From Aquitalea palustris (GTDB lineage: Bacteria > Pseudomonadota > Gammaproteobacteria > Burkholderiales > Chromobacteriaceae): DNA of 64,000 bases. The notes below the pieces were generated by a model. It was not told where the DNA came from, made no database searches, and saw nothing but the letters and a program-made list of their open reading frames with translations. Both the position numbers and the translations under genes were made by a program. Where the stretch lies: positions 1 to 64,000 of the forward strand of contig NZ_RFAR01000022.1 of NCBI RefSeq assembly GCF_003693445.1. The letters run 5' to 3'. This document shows positions 9,420 to 19,088 of this stretch, in pieces; position 1 is the first letter of the stretch; every line of letters begins with the position of its first letter.

Positions 9420-9740
9420 ATGTCGATTAATAATGTAGACCAGATGTTGAGCGAGCTGCGGGCCGCGTCGGCCCTGGCTGGCGGCAAGCCGGCAGCGCAG
9501 TCGCAGGACACGTCGCAAGTTGACTTTGCCGATGTTCTCAAATCCACGATTGAGCAGGTCAATTCTGCTCAACAAACTTCGCAGGAAATGCAGAAGCAGT
9601 TCGAGTTGGGAGATGAGGGGGTTAACCTGCAGGACGTGATGGTCTCCTTGCAGAAAGCCAGCCTGTCGTTCCAGACAATGGTCCAGGCGCGCAACAAGCT
9701 GGTGTCCGCCTATCAGGAAATCATGAATACCCAGGTGTAG
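9420..9740 (+). CDS. fliE: Flagellar hook-basal body protein FliE
   Basis: FliE joins the MS ring to the proximal rod. The 106-residue product has the family pattern: a flexible N-terminus, a central helix with VDFADVLKSTIEQVN, and the conserved C-terminal segment LQDVMVSLQKASLSFQTMVQARNKLVSAYQEIMN. The length is normal. It starts 2 bases after the fleR stop codon and opens the fliEFGHIJ run, so it is probably read from a promoter within or before fleR. No good -24/-12 element was found in the last 100 bases of fleR. Confidence 0.96.
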   Translation: MSINNVDQMLSELRAASALAGGKPAAQSQDTSQVDFADVLKSTIEQVNSAQQTSQEMQKQFELGDEGVNLQDVMVSLQKASLSFQTMVQARNKLVSAYQEIMNTQV

Positions 9741-9800
9741 CCTGGCCGAATACATATCCATGTTGCCGGCAGTGGCTGCGCTTGAAACTAAAACCACTGT

Positions 9801-11558
9801 ATGGCTGATCTGGCAGAACAAAACGCGACTCCTGTTTGGCGAACCCGGCTTAACGATGCGTCTGATCGTTTCAAGTCGCTTCCCAACAATAAAAAAATCC
9901 TCTTCTTGGTGGCCTTGGCCGCCCTTTTCTCTGTCATTGTCGGCGCGGCGGTGCTCAATCGTCAGCCCAGCTACAAAATCCTGTTTTCCAATATTGCCGA
10001 CCGTGACGGCGGTCAGGTCACGGCTGCCTTGCAGCAGATGAACATTCCCTATCAATTGGGGGATGGTGGCACCGTGTCCGTGCCGGCCGACAAGGTCTAC
10101 GATGCCCGTCTGCGCCTTGCCGCCCAAGGGCTGCCCAAGGCTGGTGGCGTCGGCTTCGAGCTGATGGACAACCAGAAATTCGGCATCAGCCAGTTTGCCG
10201 AGCAAGTCAATTACCAACGCGCCATCGAGGGTGAGCTGGCCCGCACCATCGAAGCCATCGGCTCGGTGGAATCTGCCCGCATCCATATTGCCATTCCCAA
10301 GCAAAGCGTCTTTGTGCGCGACCAGCAGCAGCCCACTGCATCGGTCATGCTCAATCTGTTCCGCGGCCGCACCATGGACCAGGGGCAGGTGGCCGGCATC
10401 GTGCATCTGGTGTCCAGTGCCGTGCCCAATCTGCCGGTGAAGAACGTCACGGTGGTGGATCAGGACGGCAATATGCTGTCCAAACTGTCGGACAAGGACA
10501 CTGCCGGCATGGACCAGACCCAGCTGGGCTATGTGCGCCAGGTGGAAGATGGCTACGTCAAGCGCATCGAAAGCATTCTTGAGCCCATATTCGGCCAGGG
10601 CAATATCCACGCCCAGGTCACGGCCAATGTGGATTTCTCCGAGGTAGAACAGACTTCGGAAAGCTACCGTCCCAATTCGACGCCGAATCCCTCCGCCACC
10701 CGCAGCCAGCAGATCGTCGAGCGGCTGGGTAGTGGCGCGGCCAACGCCGGTGGCGTGCCGGGAGCCTTGTCCAATCAGCCCCCCTCATCGGCTTCGGCCC
10801 CCATCACCCTGCCGCCGGGTGCTGCGCCGGGTACGGCCACGCTGTCTGGTCAGGCCATGGGGCAGTCCGGTGCGCTGGAACGAGACATCACCACCAATTA
10901 CGAAGTGGACAAGACCATACAGCACACCAAGATGCCGCAAGGTGTGGTGAAGCGTCTGTCAGCCGCCGTGGTGGTCAACTATCGCAAGATGCCGGACAAG
11001 ACCGGCGAGGTGAAACCGACGCCGCTGACCGCCCAGGAAATCCAGCAGATCAATAATCTGGTCAAGGAGACCATGGGCTATAACAGCCAGCGCGGCGATA
11101 CGCTGAACGTGGTGAATGCTGCCTTTGCCGATGCGGCCGTGCCGGTCACCATGCAGGAAAAGGTCACCGATTACCTGAGCAGCAACGCCTCCAGCCTGAT
11201 CAAGTACGCCTTGCTCACCATTGCCGTACTGTATTTGCTGTTCGGCGTGGTGCGGCCTATCGTCAAGGATCTGGTCAAGCCGCAGGATGCGGTCAAGAAA
11301 GGCCCGGATGGCAAGCCGCTTACCGATGCCGGTGGCCGTCTGCTGGCGGTGGCGGGGGATGATGAAGCAGGGACGGCGGCTGCGGGCGCTGGTGGCAAGG
11401 CCGTGGCCGGTACCAATCCCGATGGCACGCCGGAAAGTCCCAAGGATGCCCAGATGCGTCAGTACAACCTTAATCTGGAAGCCGCGCGCGAGCTGGTGAA
11501 GTCTGATCCGCGCATGGCCGCCCAGATCATCAAGGAATGGATCAGCTCCGATGAGTGA
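9801..11558 (+). CDS. fliF: Flagellar MS-ring protein FliF
   Basis: FliF forms the MS ring in the inner membrane on which the motor is built. The 585 residues include two membrane segments, at about 33-52 (ILFLVALAALFSVIVGAAVL) and about 465-488 (SLIKYALLTIAVLYLLFGVV). Between them lies the periplasmic region with the YscJ/FliF ring-building motif, including AAQGLPKAGGVGFELMD and VESARIHIAIP. A Pro/Ser/Ala-rich stretch around residues 300-350 is the usual variable insert. The C-terminal tail LEAARELVKSDPRMAAQIIKEWI is the FliG-binding segment. The gene overlaps fliG by 8 bases, which suggests coupled translation. Confidence 0.97.
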   Translation: MADLAEQNATPVWRTRLNDASDRFKSLPNNKKILFLVALAALFSVIVGAAVLNRQPSYKILFSNIADRDGGQVTAALQQMNIPYQLGDGGTVSVPADKVYDARLRLAAQGLPKAGGVGFELMDNQKFGISQFAEQVNYQRAIEGELARTIEAIGSVESARIHIAIPKQSVFVRDQQQPTASVMLNLFRGRTMDQGQVAGIVHLVSSAVPNLPVKNVTVVDQDGNMLSKLSDKDTAGMDQTQLGYVRQVEDGYVKRIESILEPIFGQGNIHAQVTANVDFSEVEQTSESYRPNSTPNPSATRSQQIVERLGSGAANAGGVPGALSNQPPSSASAPITLPPGAAPGTATLSGQAMGQSGALERDITTNYEVDKTIQHTKMPQGVVKRLSAAVVVNYRKMPDKTGEVKPTPLTAQEIQQINNLVKETMGYNSQRGDTLNVVNAAFADAAVPVTMQEKVTDYLSSNASSLIKYALLTIAVLYLLFGVVRPIVKDLVKPQDAVKKGPDGKPLTDAGGRLLAVAGDDEAGTAAAGAGGKAVAGTNPDGTPESPKDAQMRQYNLNLEAARELVKSDPRMAAQIIKEWISSDE

Positions 11559-12549
11559 TAACGGTGTGCATCGCAGTGCCGTACTGCTGTTCAGCCTGGG
11601 TCAGGCTGAGGCTGTAGAGGTGTTCAAGTATCTGGGGCCGAAGGAAGTGCAGAAGATTTCGCTGGCCATGGCGGCCATCAATAATCTCAGCTACGACCAG
11701 ATCGACGACATCGTCGGCAAATTCCGCGAAGAATGCGCGGCCCGCGCCAGCATCGGCGCCTCGGACGAATACCTGCGCAATGTGCTGATCGAGGCGCTGG
11801 GGCCGGACAAGGCGGCCAACCTGCTGGACAAGATCATGCAGGGCAACGACCACAGCGGCATCGAAAGCCTGAAGTGGATGGACCCGTCCTCGGCGGCCGA
11901 TCTGATCCGCCACGAGCACCCGCAGATCATCGCCACCATCCTGGTGCATCTGGAGCCGGACCTGTCCAGCTCCATCCTGGCCTTCTTCCCGGAACGCTTG
12001 CGCAACGAGGTGCTGATCCGTACCGCCACGCTGGAAGGCGTACAGCCACAGGCGCTGCGCGAACTCAACGACGTGCTCACCCAATTGCTGTCCGGCTCGG
12101 ACCGCATCAAGAAGAGTGCGTCCGGCGGCATCAGCCTTACCGCGGAAATCCTCAACTTCATGGGTTCCAATGTGGAAGGCTCGGCGCTCAACTACATCCG
12201 CGAATACGACCCGGAGCTGGCGCAACGCATCCAGGACAAGATGTTCGTGTTCGAGAACATCCTCGACATCGACGACCGCTCCATCCAGACCATTCTGCGC
12301 GAAGTGCAGTCCGATTCGCTGGTGGTGGCGCTCAAGGGCACCAGTGCCGAGCTCAAGGACAAGATCTTCCGCAATATGTCGCAGCGTGCGGCCGAAATGC
12401 TGCGTGACGACCTGGAATCCAAGGGGCCGGTCAAGCTGTCCGAAGTCGAGGCCGAGCAGAAGGAAATCCTCAAAGTCGTACGCAAACTGGCCGACGATGG
12501 CCAGATCGTGCTAGGCAGCAAGGGTGGTGACGAAGGCCTTGTCGAATAA
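11551..12549 (+). CDS. fliG: Flagellar motor switch protein FliG
   Basis: FliG couples torque from the stator to rotation and sits on the cytoplasmic face of FliF. The 332-residue product shows the N-terminal FliF-binding part (RSAVLLFSLGQAEAVEVFKYL), the central EHPQIIATILVHL motif of the armadillo repeat, and the charged C-terminal torque helix region (LREVQSDSLVVALKGTS). Length is standard. Its start lies inside the end of fliF, and fliH starts inside its own end, so the three genes are tightly packed. Confidence 0.97.
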   Translation: MSDNGVHRSAVLLFSLGQAEAVEVFKYLGPKEVQKISLAMAAINNLSYDQIDDIVGKFREECAARASIGASDEYLRNVLIEALGPDKAANLLDKIMQGNDHSGIESLKWMDPSSAADLIRHEHPQIIATILVHLEPDLSSSILAFFPERLRNEVLIRTATLEGVQPQALRELNDVLTQLLSGSDRIKKSASGGISLTAEILNFMGSNVEGSALNYIREYDPELAQRIQDKMFVFENILDIDDRSIQTILREVQSDSLVVALKGTSAELKDKIFRNMSQRAAEMLRDDLESKGPVKLSEVEAEQKEILKVVRKLADDGQIVLGSKGGDEGLVE

Positions 12550-13342
12550 TCCGATTATTCCGGGCGAGCAACTGCAAGGCTGGAGCAGCTGGATGCCGGC
12601 CGAGCTGAGCCAGGACGATGGCGAACTAAGCCCGAGCCAGCTGGCCGGGCTGGATGCCTTGCGTCGTCATCTGGAGCAGGCCCCCACGGCGGCAGCTGCT
12701 GAAATGGCTGAAGACCAGGCCGAGGCTGCTGCAGCCGCGGCAGAAGCCGCCGCACAGGAAGAGGCCGTTGGCTATCCCACCGCCTCGGAACTGGAAGCCA
12801 TTCATCAGGAAGCCTGGCAAACCGGCTACGACGAAGGTGTGCAGGCCGGCCATGCCGAAGGGCTGGCACGCGGCATGCAGCTGGGGCACGACCAGGCCAG
12901 CGAACAGTTTGCCCAGTTGTGGACCCCCTTGCAGGAACTGTCCGGCAATTTCGCCCGCGAACTGGCGCGGGTGGAAGAAGAACTCTCCGGCTCGCTTTTG
13001 CAGCTGGCCATGCAATTGGCCGAGCGGCTGGCCGGCGAGCACCTTGCCCACAGCGACTCGGCCATCGTCGCGCAGCTGCGCCAGGTACTGGGCGAATTGC
13101 CCGCCACCATGAGTCAGGCACGCCTGCGGGTCAACCCGGCCGATCTGGCCGCCGCACGTGAATTCCTGCAGCAGGAAACACCGGAAACCCAGTGGCAATG
13201 GATAGAAGATGCCCACATCCAGCGCGGCGGCTGCATCATCGATACCTCGTCACTGCAGCTGGACCTGCGGCTGGCATCACGGCTGGCCGCGCTAAGCAGT
13301 GCACTGGGGCTGGATGCCGCACAAGATGACCTCGCTGATTGA
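12539..13342 (+). CDS. fliH: Flagellar export ATPase regulator FliH
   Basis: FliH holds the export ATPase FliI inactive and docks it at the export gate. The product has an Ala/Glu-rich middle (residues about 45-85, probably coiled coil), the GxxxG-like run [21 protein letters not shown] typical of FliH, and the C-terminal domain shared with the vacuolar ATPase E subunit. The start is uncertain. TTG at 12539 gives the N-terminus [11 protein letters not shown], which resembles betaproteobacterial FliH. GTG at 12524 or 12527 would add 4-5 residues, and ATG at 12594, with GGAG seven bases before it, would lose 18. The end overlaps fliI. Confidence 0.9.
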   Translation: MSNNPIIPGEQLQGWSSWMPAELSQDDGELSPSQLAGLDALRRHLEQAPTAAAAEMAEDQAEAAAAAAEAAAQEEAVGYPTASELEAIHQEAWQTGYDEGVQAGHAEGLARGMQLGHDQASEQFAQLWTPLQELSGNFARELARVEEELSGSLLQLAMQLAERLAGEHLAHSDSAIVAQLRQVLGELPATMSQARLRVNPADLAAAREFLQQETPETQWQWIEDAHIQRGGCIIDTSSLQLDLRLASRLAALSSALGLDAAQDDLAD

Positions 13343-14717
13343 TCGACAACGCGCCTTTCTGGGCGATTGCGGCCGCGCCGCGCAAGAGGCCGCGCTGTGG
13401 CAACCTTGCGGCCGGCTGCTGCGCGTCACCGGCATGGTGATGGAAGCCACCGGCATCAAGCTGCCGGTTGGCAGCGCCTGTCAGGTAGAGCTGGCCGACC
13501 GGCATGTGGTGGAAGCCGAAGTGGTGGGTTTTTCCGGCGACCGCGTCTACCTGATGCCCTTGGCCAATGTACACGGCCTGTTGCCAGGCACCCCGGTGCG
13601 TCCGCTGGTGCCATCGCACCCGCCCTGTTACGGGCAGAATGTGGTGTCGGCTCGCGTCAATGGTCCGGCTGGCCGCCAGGTACCGGTAGGTGAAAGCCTG
13701 CTGGGACGTATTCTCGATTCGCTGGGCCGGCCACTGGATGGCAAGGGCCCCATCCATCCCGAAGCCTATTTCCCCCTGCATAGCCAGCCGATGAACCCGC
13801 TGGACCGCTCGCCGGTCAAGCAGGTATTGGATGTAGGCGTGCGCGCCATCAACGGCCTGCTGACCGTGGGGCGTGGCCAGCGGCTGGGCCTGTTTGCCGG
13901 CTCCGGCGTCGGCAAGTCGGTACTGCTGGGCATGATGGCGCGCTTTACCCGTGCCGATGTGGTGGTGGTGGGGCTGATCGGCGAGCGGGGGCGCGAGGTC
14001 AAGGACTTCATTGAAAACATTCTGGGCGAGGAGGGCATCGCCCGCGCCGTGGTGGTGGCCGCTCCGGCCGACATGCCGCCGCTGATGCGCCTGCACGGTG
14101 CCGCGTATGCCACGGCACTGGCCGAATATTTCCGTGCCCAGGGTAAGGATGTGCTGCTGCTGATGGACTCGGTCACCCGCTATGCCATGGCCCAGCGGGA
14201 AATCGCCCTGGCCATCGGTGAGCCGCCGGTGACCAAGGGCTACCCGCCATCCGTGTTTGCCCGCCTGCCGCAACTGATCGAGCGTGCTGGTAATGCCGCC
14301 AACGGTGGTGGCTCCATTACCGGCTTCTATACCGTGCTCTCCGAAGGCGATGACCAGCAAGACCCGATTGCCGACTCGGCACGGGCGATTCTGGATGGTC
14401 ACTTCGTGCTGTCGCGCGAACTGGCCGAGGCCGGGCACTATCCGGCCATCGACATCGAACAGTCCATCAGCCGTGTCATGGTGGACGTGGTGCCGCCCAA
14501 GCAGATGGACCAGGCGCGCTATTTCAAGCAGCTGTATTCGCGTTATCAGCGCAACCGCGACCTGATCAGCGTTGGTGCCTATGTACCCGGTTCGGACCCG
14601 GTACTGGACGAAGCCATGCGCCGCCAGCTGCAGATGACCAGCTTTCTGACCCAGCCCATGCATGAGTCGCAGGACTACTCCACCAGCCAGTTGCAGCTGG
14701 ATAGTGTGCTGGCGTAA
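13326..14717 (+). CDS. fliI: Flagellum-specific ATPase FliI
   Basis: FliI is the F1-beta-like ATPase that energises flagellar protein export. The 463-residue product has Walker A GSGVGKS at about 192-198, the export-ATPase motif [15 protein letters not shown], and the Walker B region [19 protein letters not shown] followed by [15 protein letters not shown]. The C-terminus holds the [13 protein letters not shown]-like helix found in the family. ATG 13326 was chosen because it gives the usual short N-terminus. It overlaps the end of fliH by 17 bases. It continues the fliEFGHIJ run. Confidence 0.96.
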   Translation: MTSLIDRQRAFLGDCGRAAQEAALWQPCGRLLRVTGMVMEATGIKLPVGSACQVELADRHVVEAEVVGFSGDRVYLMPLANVHGLLPGTPVRPLVPSHPPCYGQNVVSARVNGPAGRQVPVGESLLGRILDSLGRPLDGKGPIHPEAYFPLHSQPMNPLDRSPVKQVLDVGVRAINGLLTVGRGQRLGLFAGSGVGKSVLLGMMARFTRADVVVVGLIGERGREVKDFIENILGEEGIARAVVVAAPADMPPLMRLHGAAYATALAEYFRAQGKDVLLLMDSVTRYAMAQREIALAIGEPPVTKGYPPSVFARLPQLIERAGNAANGGGSITGFYTVLSEGDDQQDPIADSARAILDGHFVLSRELAEAGHYPAIDIEQSISRVMVDVVPPKQMDQARYFKQLYSRYQRNRDLISVGAYVPGSDPVLDEAMRRQLQMTSFLTQPMHESQDYSTSQLQLDSVLA

Positions 14718-14728
14718 GCGGCTAAGCC

Positions 14729-15178
14729 ATGGCGCAAAGCAAATATACCTTCCTGATCAAGCTGGCCGAGGACAAGCAGGCGGCCGCTGCCGAACGCATG
14801 CGCCAGGCGCAGGCCAAGGTGCTGGATGCAATGAACCGGCAGGAGCAGCTGGAGAATTTCCGCAATGAATACCGCGAGCGGCTGACCACCGGCGGCATGA
14901 AGGGCATGAGCATTGCCCAGTGGCAGGACTTTCAGAAATTCCTTGGTCGGCTCGACGAGGCCGTACGCATTCAGCAGGGCGATACCGAATTCGCCAAACA
15001 GCGCTTCATCATGGAGCGCCAGGCCTGGCGCAACGAGCATAAAAAGCTCAAAGCCTATGAAAAGCTGCTGGAGCGTGAACGCGAGCGCGAGCAGCTGGTA
15101 CAGGCGCGGCGCGAACAAAAAATGACGGATGAGTTTGCCACCCGTCGCTTCTGGGACCAGACCCACGGCGAAGACTGA
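14729..15178 (+). CDS. fliJ: Flagellar export chaperone FliJ
   Basis: FliJ is a small antiparallel coiled coil that links FliI to the export gate FlhA. The 149 residues are nearly all charged helix with heptads (LAEDKQAAAAERMRQAQAKV and ERQAWRNEHKKLKAYEKLLE), as the family requires. It begins 11 bases after fliI and is the last gene of this flagellar run. The next gene downstream (fbpC) is on the other strand and its end lies only 23 bases away, with no visible terminator between them. Confidence 0.93.
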   Translation: MAQSKYTFLIKLAEDKQAAAAERMRQAQAKVLDAMNRQEQLENFRNEYRERLTTGGMKGMSIAQWQDFQKFLGRLDEAVRIQQGDTEFAKQRFIMERQAWRNEHKKLKAYEKLLEREREREQLVQARREQKMTDEFATRRFWDQTHGED

Positions 15179-15201
15179 GCCGCGCCGTCCTGATGCCGGG
15201 C

Positions 15202-16242
15202 TCAGGCCTGCAGCAAATGGGCGCGGCCTTGCACTGTCAGCCCCACCATGCTGCCACACGCTGGCAACGGCCAGCAGGCGCTGCGCAACTGCAGCGGGCT
15301 GGCCAGCTCGGGCAATCGCAGGCTGAGCAGGCTGGAATGGCCGCCAAAATCACACTCCACCACTTGCGCCATCACCGCCGGCGCGGCGCCAGCCTCGGCC
15401 TGTAGCGACAGTTGCTCCGGGCGCAGCATAATGCGGCCCGCGCCACAGAACTGCCCGTCATTGATGGCAATTTCCCCCAAGGCACAATGTGCCTGGCCAG
15501 CCTTGATCTGCGCCGGCAGGATAAGCGCCTCGCCCAGAAACAGCGCGGTGGTCTCATCGGCCGGCTGGCTGTATAGCTGCTGTGGCGTGCCGGACTGAAT
15601 CAGTCTTCCCTGGCGCATCACCGCCAACTGGTCGGCAAAAGACAGCGCCTCGGCCTGGTCGTGGGTCACCAGAATCGCGCTGATGCCGGCCTCGCCCAGC
15701 AGCTGCGCCACCATCTTGCGCATGGCTGCGCGCAAGCCGGTGTCCAGTGCCGAGAAGGGTTCATCCAGCAACATCAGCTGCGGCTGCTGTGCCAGTGCCC
15801 GCGCCAGCGCCACGCGCTGCTGCTGGCCGCCGGACAGTTCATGTGGCCAGCGTTGCAGCATGTGCTGTTCCAGCGCCACCATCTCTACCAGCTCGGCAAT
15901 GCGCTGCTGGCGCGCCGGGCCCTTGTCAGCCAGGCCGAAGCCGATATTGTCGGCTACCGTCAGGTGTGGGAACAGCGCGCCATCCTGCGCCACATAACCG
16001 ATGCGCCGCAGATGGGCGGGTAGTGCACGGCCGTCGGCGGCCAGGGTCTGGCCATTCAGGCTGATGCTGCCGCTATCGGGAAATTCGAAGCCGGCGATCA
16101 TGCGCAGCAAGGTGGTCTTGCCGGAGCCGGAAGGGCCGACAATGGCCAGCCGGCTGCCGGATGTGGCATGCAGGGAAACATGGTCGACAGCCTTGACGCT
16201 GCCGTAGTGTTTGCACAGTTGGTGCAGATGCAGGGAGCTCAT
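15202..16242 (-). CDS. fbpC: Ferric iron ABC transporter ATP-binding protein, FbpC type
   Basis: This 346-residue ATPase powers uptake of ferric iron delivered by the binding protein encoded two genes upstream. It has Walker A GPSGSGKT at 36-43, the signature [15 protein letters not shown], Walker B LMLLDEP, and the switch histidine in VTHDQ. The C-terminal part is a TOBE-like regulatory region with RPEQLSL. The start ATG overlaps the end of the permease gene by 4 bases, so translation is probably coupled. The operon order on the minus strand is fbpA, fbpB, fbpC. The substrate is assigned from the binding protein and the Fur-box match; a sulfate or phosphonate role is less likely. Confidence 0.9.
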   Translation of the reverse strand: MSSLHLHQLCKHYGSVKAVDHVSLHATSGSRLAIVGPSGSGKTTLLRMIAGFEFPDSGSISLNGQTLAADGRALPAHLRRIGYVAQDGALFPHLTVADNIGFGLADKGPARQQRIAELVEMVALEQHMLQRWPHELSGGQQQRVALARALAQQPQLMLLDEPFSALDTGLRAAMRKMVAQLLGEAGISAILVTHDQAEALSFADQLAVMRQGRLIQSGTPQQLYSQPADETTALFLGEALILPAQIKAGQAHCALGEIAINDGQFCGAGRIMLRPEQLSLQAEAGAAPAVMAQVVECDFGGHSSLLSLRLPELASPLQLRSACWPLPACGSMVGLTVQGRAHLLQA

Positions 16243-17849
16243 CGTCCAGCAGTCCGTTTGGAATGGTAATGGAGCAGCCAGGTCAGCGGCAGCGACAGCA
16301 GCACCATCAGCAGCGCATAGGGCGCAGCGGCGATGTAGTCGATTTCGCTGGTCATGGCCCAGAAACCGGTGGCCAGGGTGCGGGTGCCGTTGGGGGCCAG
16401 TAGCAGGGTGGCGGTCAGCTCGTTGCTGATGGCCAGAAAAACCATGGCCATGCCGGCGGCAGCGCCCGGAGCCGCCAGCCGCAGGGTGACCCGCCACAAG
16501 GCTTTGCCGGGCGTGCAGCCCAGGCTGCGTGCTGCGTATTCCAGTTCGGCCGGTGCCTGGGCGATGCCGGCGCGTAGGCTGATCAGCGCACGTGGCAGGA
16601 ACATCAGCAAATAGGCCAGCAAGATGGTGATGACCGTCTGATAGAGCGGCCGGGCAAAGTTGATGGTGATGGTGACCAGTGCCAGCGCGGTGACGATGCC
16701 AGGCAGGGAGCTGGTGATGTAGTTGCAGCCCTCCTGCAGCCGTTGCAGGCGGCTGGGTGCACGTACCGACAGCCAGGCGAGCGGCACGGCTGCCAGCACG
16801 GTCAGCAAGGCGCCGGCCGCCCCGTACAGCAAGGTCTGGCGCAGCGCCGGCCACAGCGCATCGTTGTGCCATGCTTCACCTCCGCCCTCCCACAGCCAGT
16901 GGCCCAGGGTCAGCAGCGGCACACCCAGGGTCAGCGCTGCCGTTGCCAGACACAGTAGCAGGGCCGGCAGGCTCCAGCGCCAACCGAGTTTTGTCGTTAC
17001 TGCCTGGCGTGCCGAGCCAGCTCCGACGCGGGCGTAACGGGCTTTGCCGCGGGTGGCGGCTTCCGTGCTCAGCAGCAGCAGGCAGCACAGGGCCAGTACG
17101 CCGGCCAGCATATTGGCGGCCGGGCCGTTAAAGCTGGACTGGAACTGGTCAAAAATCGCGGTGGTGAAGGTGTCGAAGCGGATCATGGCATACAGGCCGT
17201 ATTCGGCCAGCAGGTGCAGGCTGACCAGCAAGCCACCGCCCCAGATCGCCAGCCGCAGTTGCGGCAGGGTGACGCGCCGGAATACCGCCCACGGCGCGAG
17301 TCCCAGCGCCGCAGCACTGTCCTCCAGCGCCGGGTCCATGCGTCGCAGCGCGGCGGCAGCAGGCAGATAGATAAACGGGAAATAGGCGATGACAGACAGC
17401 AGAACGGCCGCCGCCAGGCCGTTGAATGCCGGCAGCAGGCTGATCCAGGCATAGCTGTGTACAAAAGCGGGTACGGCCAGTGGCGCAATGGCGAGCGCCG
17501 ACCACATGCGCCGCGCTGGCAAGTTGCTGCGTTCGGTCAGCCAGGCCATGGCGATGCCCAATACCACGCACAGAGGCAATGCCAGCACCACCAGCAGGCT
17601 GGTGTTGAACAGCAATTCGCCCACACGGGGGCGGAATACCAGCCGCGCCACCGTCTCCCAGCCAGTCTGGATGGAAATGACGATGATGAAGGCCAGCGGC
17701 AGCAGGGCCAGCAGTGAGATCAGCAGCGAGCTGCCGCTTAGCCATAGTGGCAGCCGCCGCCCCGGCAGCTTCAGGTCCGGGTTGGTGGCTGGGTGGGTAA
17801 TATCGGCTGCCGCGGTGGCAGCCGATGTGCTGGATGACGTGCTGGGCAT
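16239..17849 (-). CDS. fbpB: Ferric iron ABC transporter permease, FbpB type (two fused halves)
   Basis: The 536-residue product is a tandem permease: two BPD_transp_1 units, each with about six membrane segments. The EAA loops are [21 protein letters not shown] (first half) and [21 protein letters not shown] (second half). This fused layout is typical of FbpB/SfuB iron permeases. The first 30 residues are a Ser/Thr/Ala-rich cytoplasmic tail. The gene sits 4 bases after fbpA and overlaps fbpC by 4, so all three form one operon. Confidence 0.92.
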   Translation of the reverse strand: MPSTSSSTSAATAAADITHPATNPDLKLPGRRLPLWLSGSSLLISLLALLPLAFIIVISIQTGWETVARLVFRPRVGELLFNTSLLVVLALPLCVVLGIAMAWLTERSNLPARRMWSALAIAPLAVPAFVHSYAWISLLPAFNGLAAAVLLSVIAYFPFIYLPAAAALRRMDPALEDSAAALGLAPWAVFRRVTLPQLRLAIWGGGLLVSLHLLAEYGLYAMIRFDTFTTAIFDQFQSSFNGPAANMLAGVLALCCLLLLSTEAATRGKARYARVGAGSARQAVTTKLGWRWSLPALLLCLATAALTLGVPLLTLGHWLWEGGGEAWHNDALWPALRQTLLYGAAGALLTVLAAVPLAWLSVRAPSRLQRLQEGCNYITSSLPGIVTALALVTITINFARPLYQTVITILLAYLLMFLPRALISLRAGIAQAPAELEYAARSLGCTPGKALWRVTLRLAAPGAAAGMAMVFLAISNELTATLLLAPNGTRTLATGFWAMTSEIDYIAAAPYALLMVLLSLPLTWLLHYHSKRTAGR

Positions 17850-17853
17850 GGAA

Positions 17854-18867
17854 TTACAGCAGGCCGGCCTGGGTCATCAGTTCAACCGTCTTGCGGCTGT
17901 TCAGGCGAGAGGCGTCGATCTTGGGCGCATCCAGATTCTTCAGCGGCACCAGCTTGGGGTTGGACTGTGCGCCCAGACCCACGGCGTACTCGAAAGAATT
18001 CTCGGTACGCAGAATGTCCTGGCCACCCTTGCCGGTAATCCATTTCAGGAAGGCCTGGGCTTCTTCCTTGTGCTTGCTCGACGCCAGCACGCCACCACCG
18101 GACAGGCTGACAAAGGCGCCCGGATCCTGGTGCTTGAAGTAGTGCAGTGCAGTGTTCTTGCTGTTTTCGCCGGTCTTGCTCTGGTCGCCGAAATAGTAAT
18201 AGTGATAGATCACGCCGCCATCGATCTGGCTGGCATTCACCGCCTTCATCACCACGCTGTTGCCCTTGTAGGGCAGGGCATTGGTTTTCATGGCTTTCAG
18301 CCATGCCAGCGTGGCAGCTTCGCCTTTCTGTTCCAGCAGGGCGCTGACAATGGCCTGGAAGTCGGCACCGGCCGGGGCTGCAGCCCAGCGGCCTTTCCAT
18401 TCCGGTTTGGCCAGATCCAGCAGCGACTTGGGCAGCTCTTTCTGGGTCAGACGGTTCTTGTTGTAAACAAAGACGGTGGAGCGGGCGGCAATGCCCACCC
18501 ACTTGCCCTGGGCCGGGCGGTAGGCCGGGTCAACCTGGGCCAGCGTGGCAGGGGCCAGCGGTGCCAGCAGCTTGGCATTGTCGACCAGCACCATGGCCGG
18601 GGAATTTTCAGTCAGGAATACATCGGCCGGCGAGGATGCACCTTCCTGCACGATCTGGTTGCCCATTTCACTGTCGCTACCATTACGTACCGTTACCTTG
18701 ATGCCGGTTTCCCGGGTAAAGCCTTCCACCCATGATTTGGTCAGGCTTTCGTGTTGGGCGTTATACACCACGATGCCGTCGGCGCTAGGAGCGGCGTGGG
18801 CGCTGCCAGCAAACAGGGCGGCGAGCAACAGGCTGATTTTGGCAAAGCGGGAGGAAGGGCTGGACAT
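17854..18867 (-). CDS. fbpA: Ferric iron-binding periplasmic protein, FbpA type
   Basis: FbpA binds ferric ion in the periplasm and hands it to FbpB. The 337-residue product has a signal peptide ([16 protein letters not shown]), then [24 protein letters not shown], a start typical of this family. HYYYFGDQ includes the adjacent tyrosines that ligate iron in FbpA proteins. It is first in the minus-strand fbpABC operon. A Fur-box match about 105 bases upstream suggests repression when iron is plentiful. Relatives for other anions exist, but the YYY segment and the Fur-box match favour iron. Confidence 0.92.
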   Translation of the reverse strand: MSSPSSRFAKISLLLAALFAGSAHAAPSADGIVVYNAQHESLTKSWVEGFTRETGIKVTVRNGSDSEMGNQIVQEGASSPADVFLTENSPAMVLVDNAKLLAPLAPATLAQVDPAYRPAQGKWVGIAARSTVFVYNKNRLTQKELPKSLLDLAKPEWKGRWAAAPAGADFQAIVSALLEQKGEAATLAWLKAMKTNALPYKGNSVVMKAVNASQIDGGVIYHYYYFGDQSKTGENSKNTALHYFKHQDPGAFVSLSGGGVLASSKHKEEAQAFLKWITGKGGQDILRTENSFEYAVGLGAQSNPKLVPLKNLDAPKIDASRLNSRKTVELMTQAGLL

Positions 18868-18972
18868 CTGTACGGTGCTCCTTGCTGAAAACTGACAGGA
18901 AAGGCCGGGCCGGCGAGGACGCTTGATTCATCGCCGGGCTGGCTATGGAATTAAACCAATTGTAATGCAAAA

Positions 18973-18991
18973 GATAATGATTCGCATTAAT
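18973..18991 (-). promoter_or_regulatory. Putative Fur box before fbpA
   Basis: GATAATGATTCGCATTAAT matches 14 of 19 positions of the classic Fur consensus, including the first nine bases and the CATTA of the other half. The surrounding region is A/T-rich, unlike its neighbours, and lies 105 bases upstream of fbpA. Repression of the iron operon by Fur is inferred from site and context. Confidence 0.7.
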
Positions 18992-19039
18992 AAAGTTAAT
19001 TGGCCAGGATTAGGGTGCCAGCAGGCTGCTGCCTGCGGC

Positions 19040-19055
19040 TGGCATGCAAATTGCT
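19040..19055 (+). promoter_or_regulatory. Sigma-54 (-24/-12) promoter before fliK
   Basis: TGGCATGCAAATTGCT fits the sigma-54 consensus with GG and GC separated by exactly ten bases. One base of the -24 element differs (T for C in TGGCAC). The start of transcription would fall near 19066, 23 bases before the fliK ATG. The FleR-type activator encoded at 8044-9417 is the likely partner. Confidence 0.72.
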
Positions 19056-19088
19056 GTAATGCCTGCATCTTTCCAAGGGGTTTCGGCC

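Noticed and set aside
13236-14663. Antisense open frame of 475 codons opposite fliI
   Set aside because: fliI has all ATPase motifs; the antisense translation is low in known motifs and rich in His and Gln.
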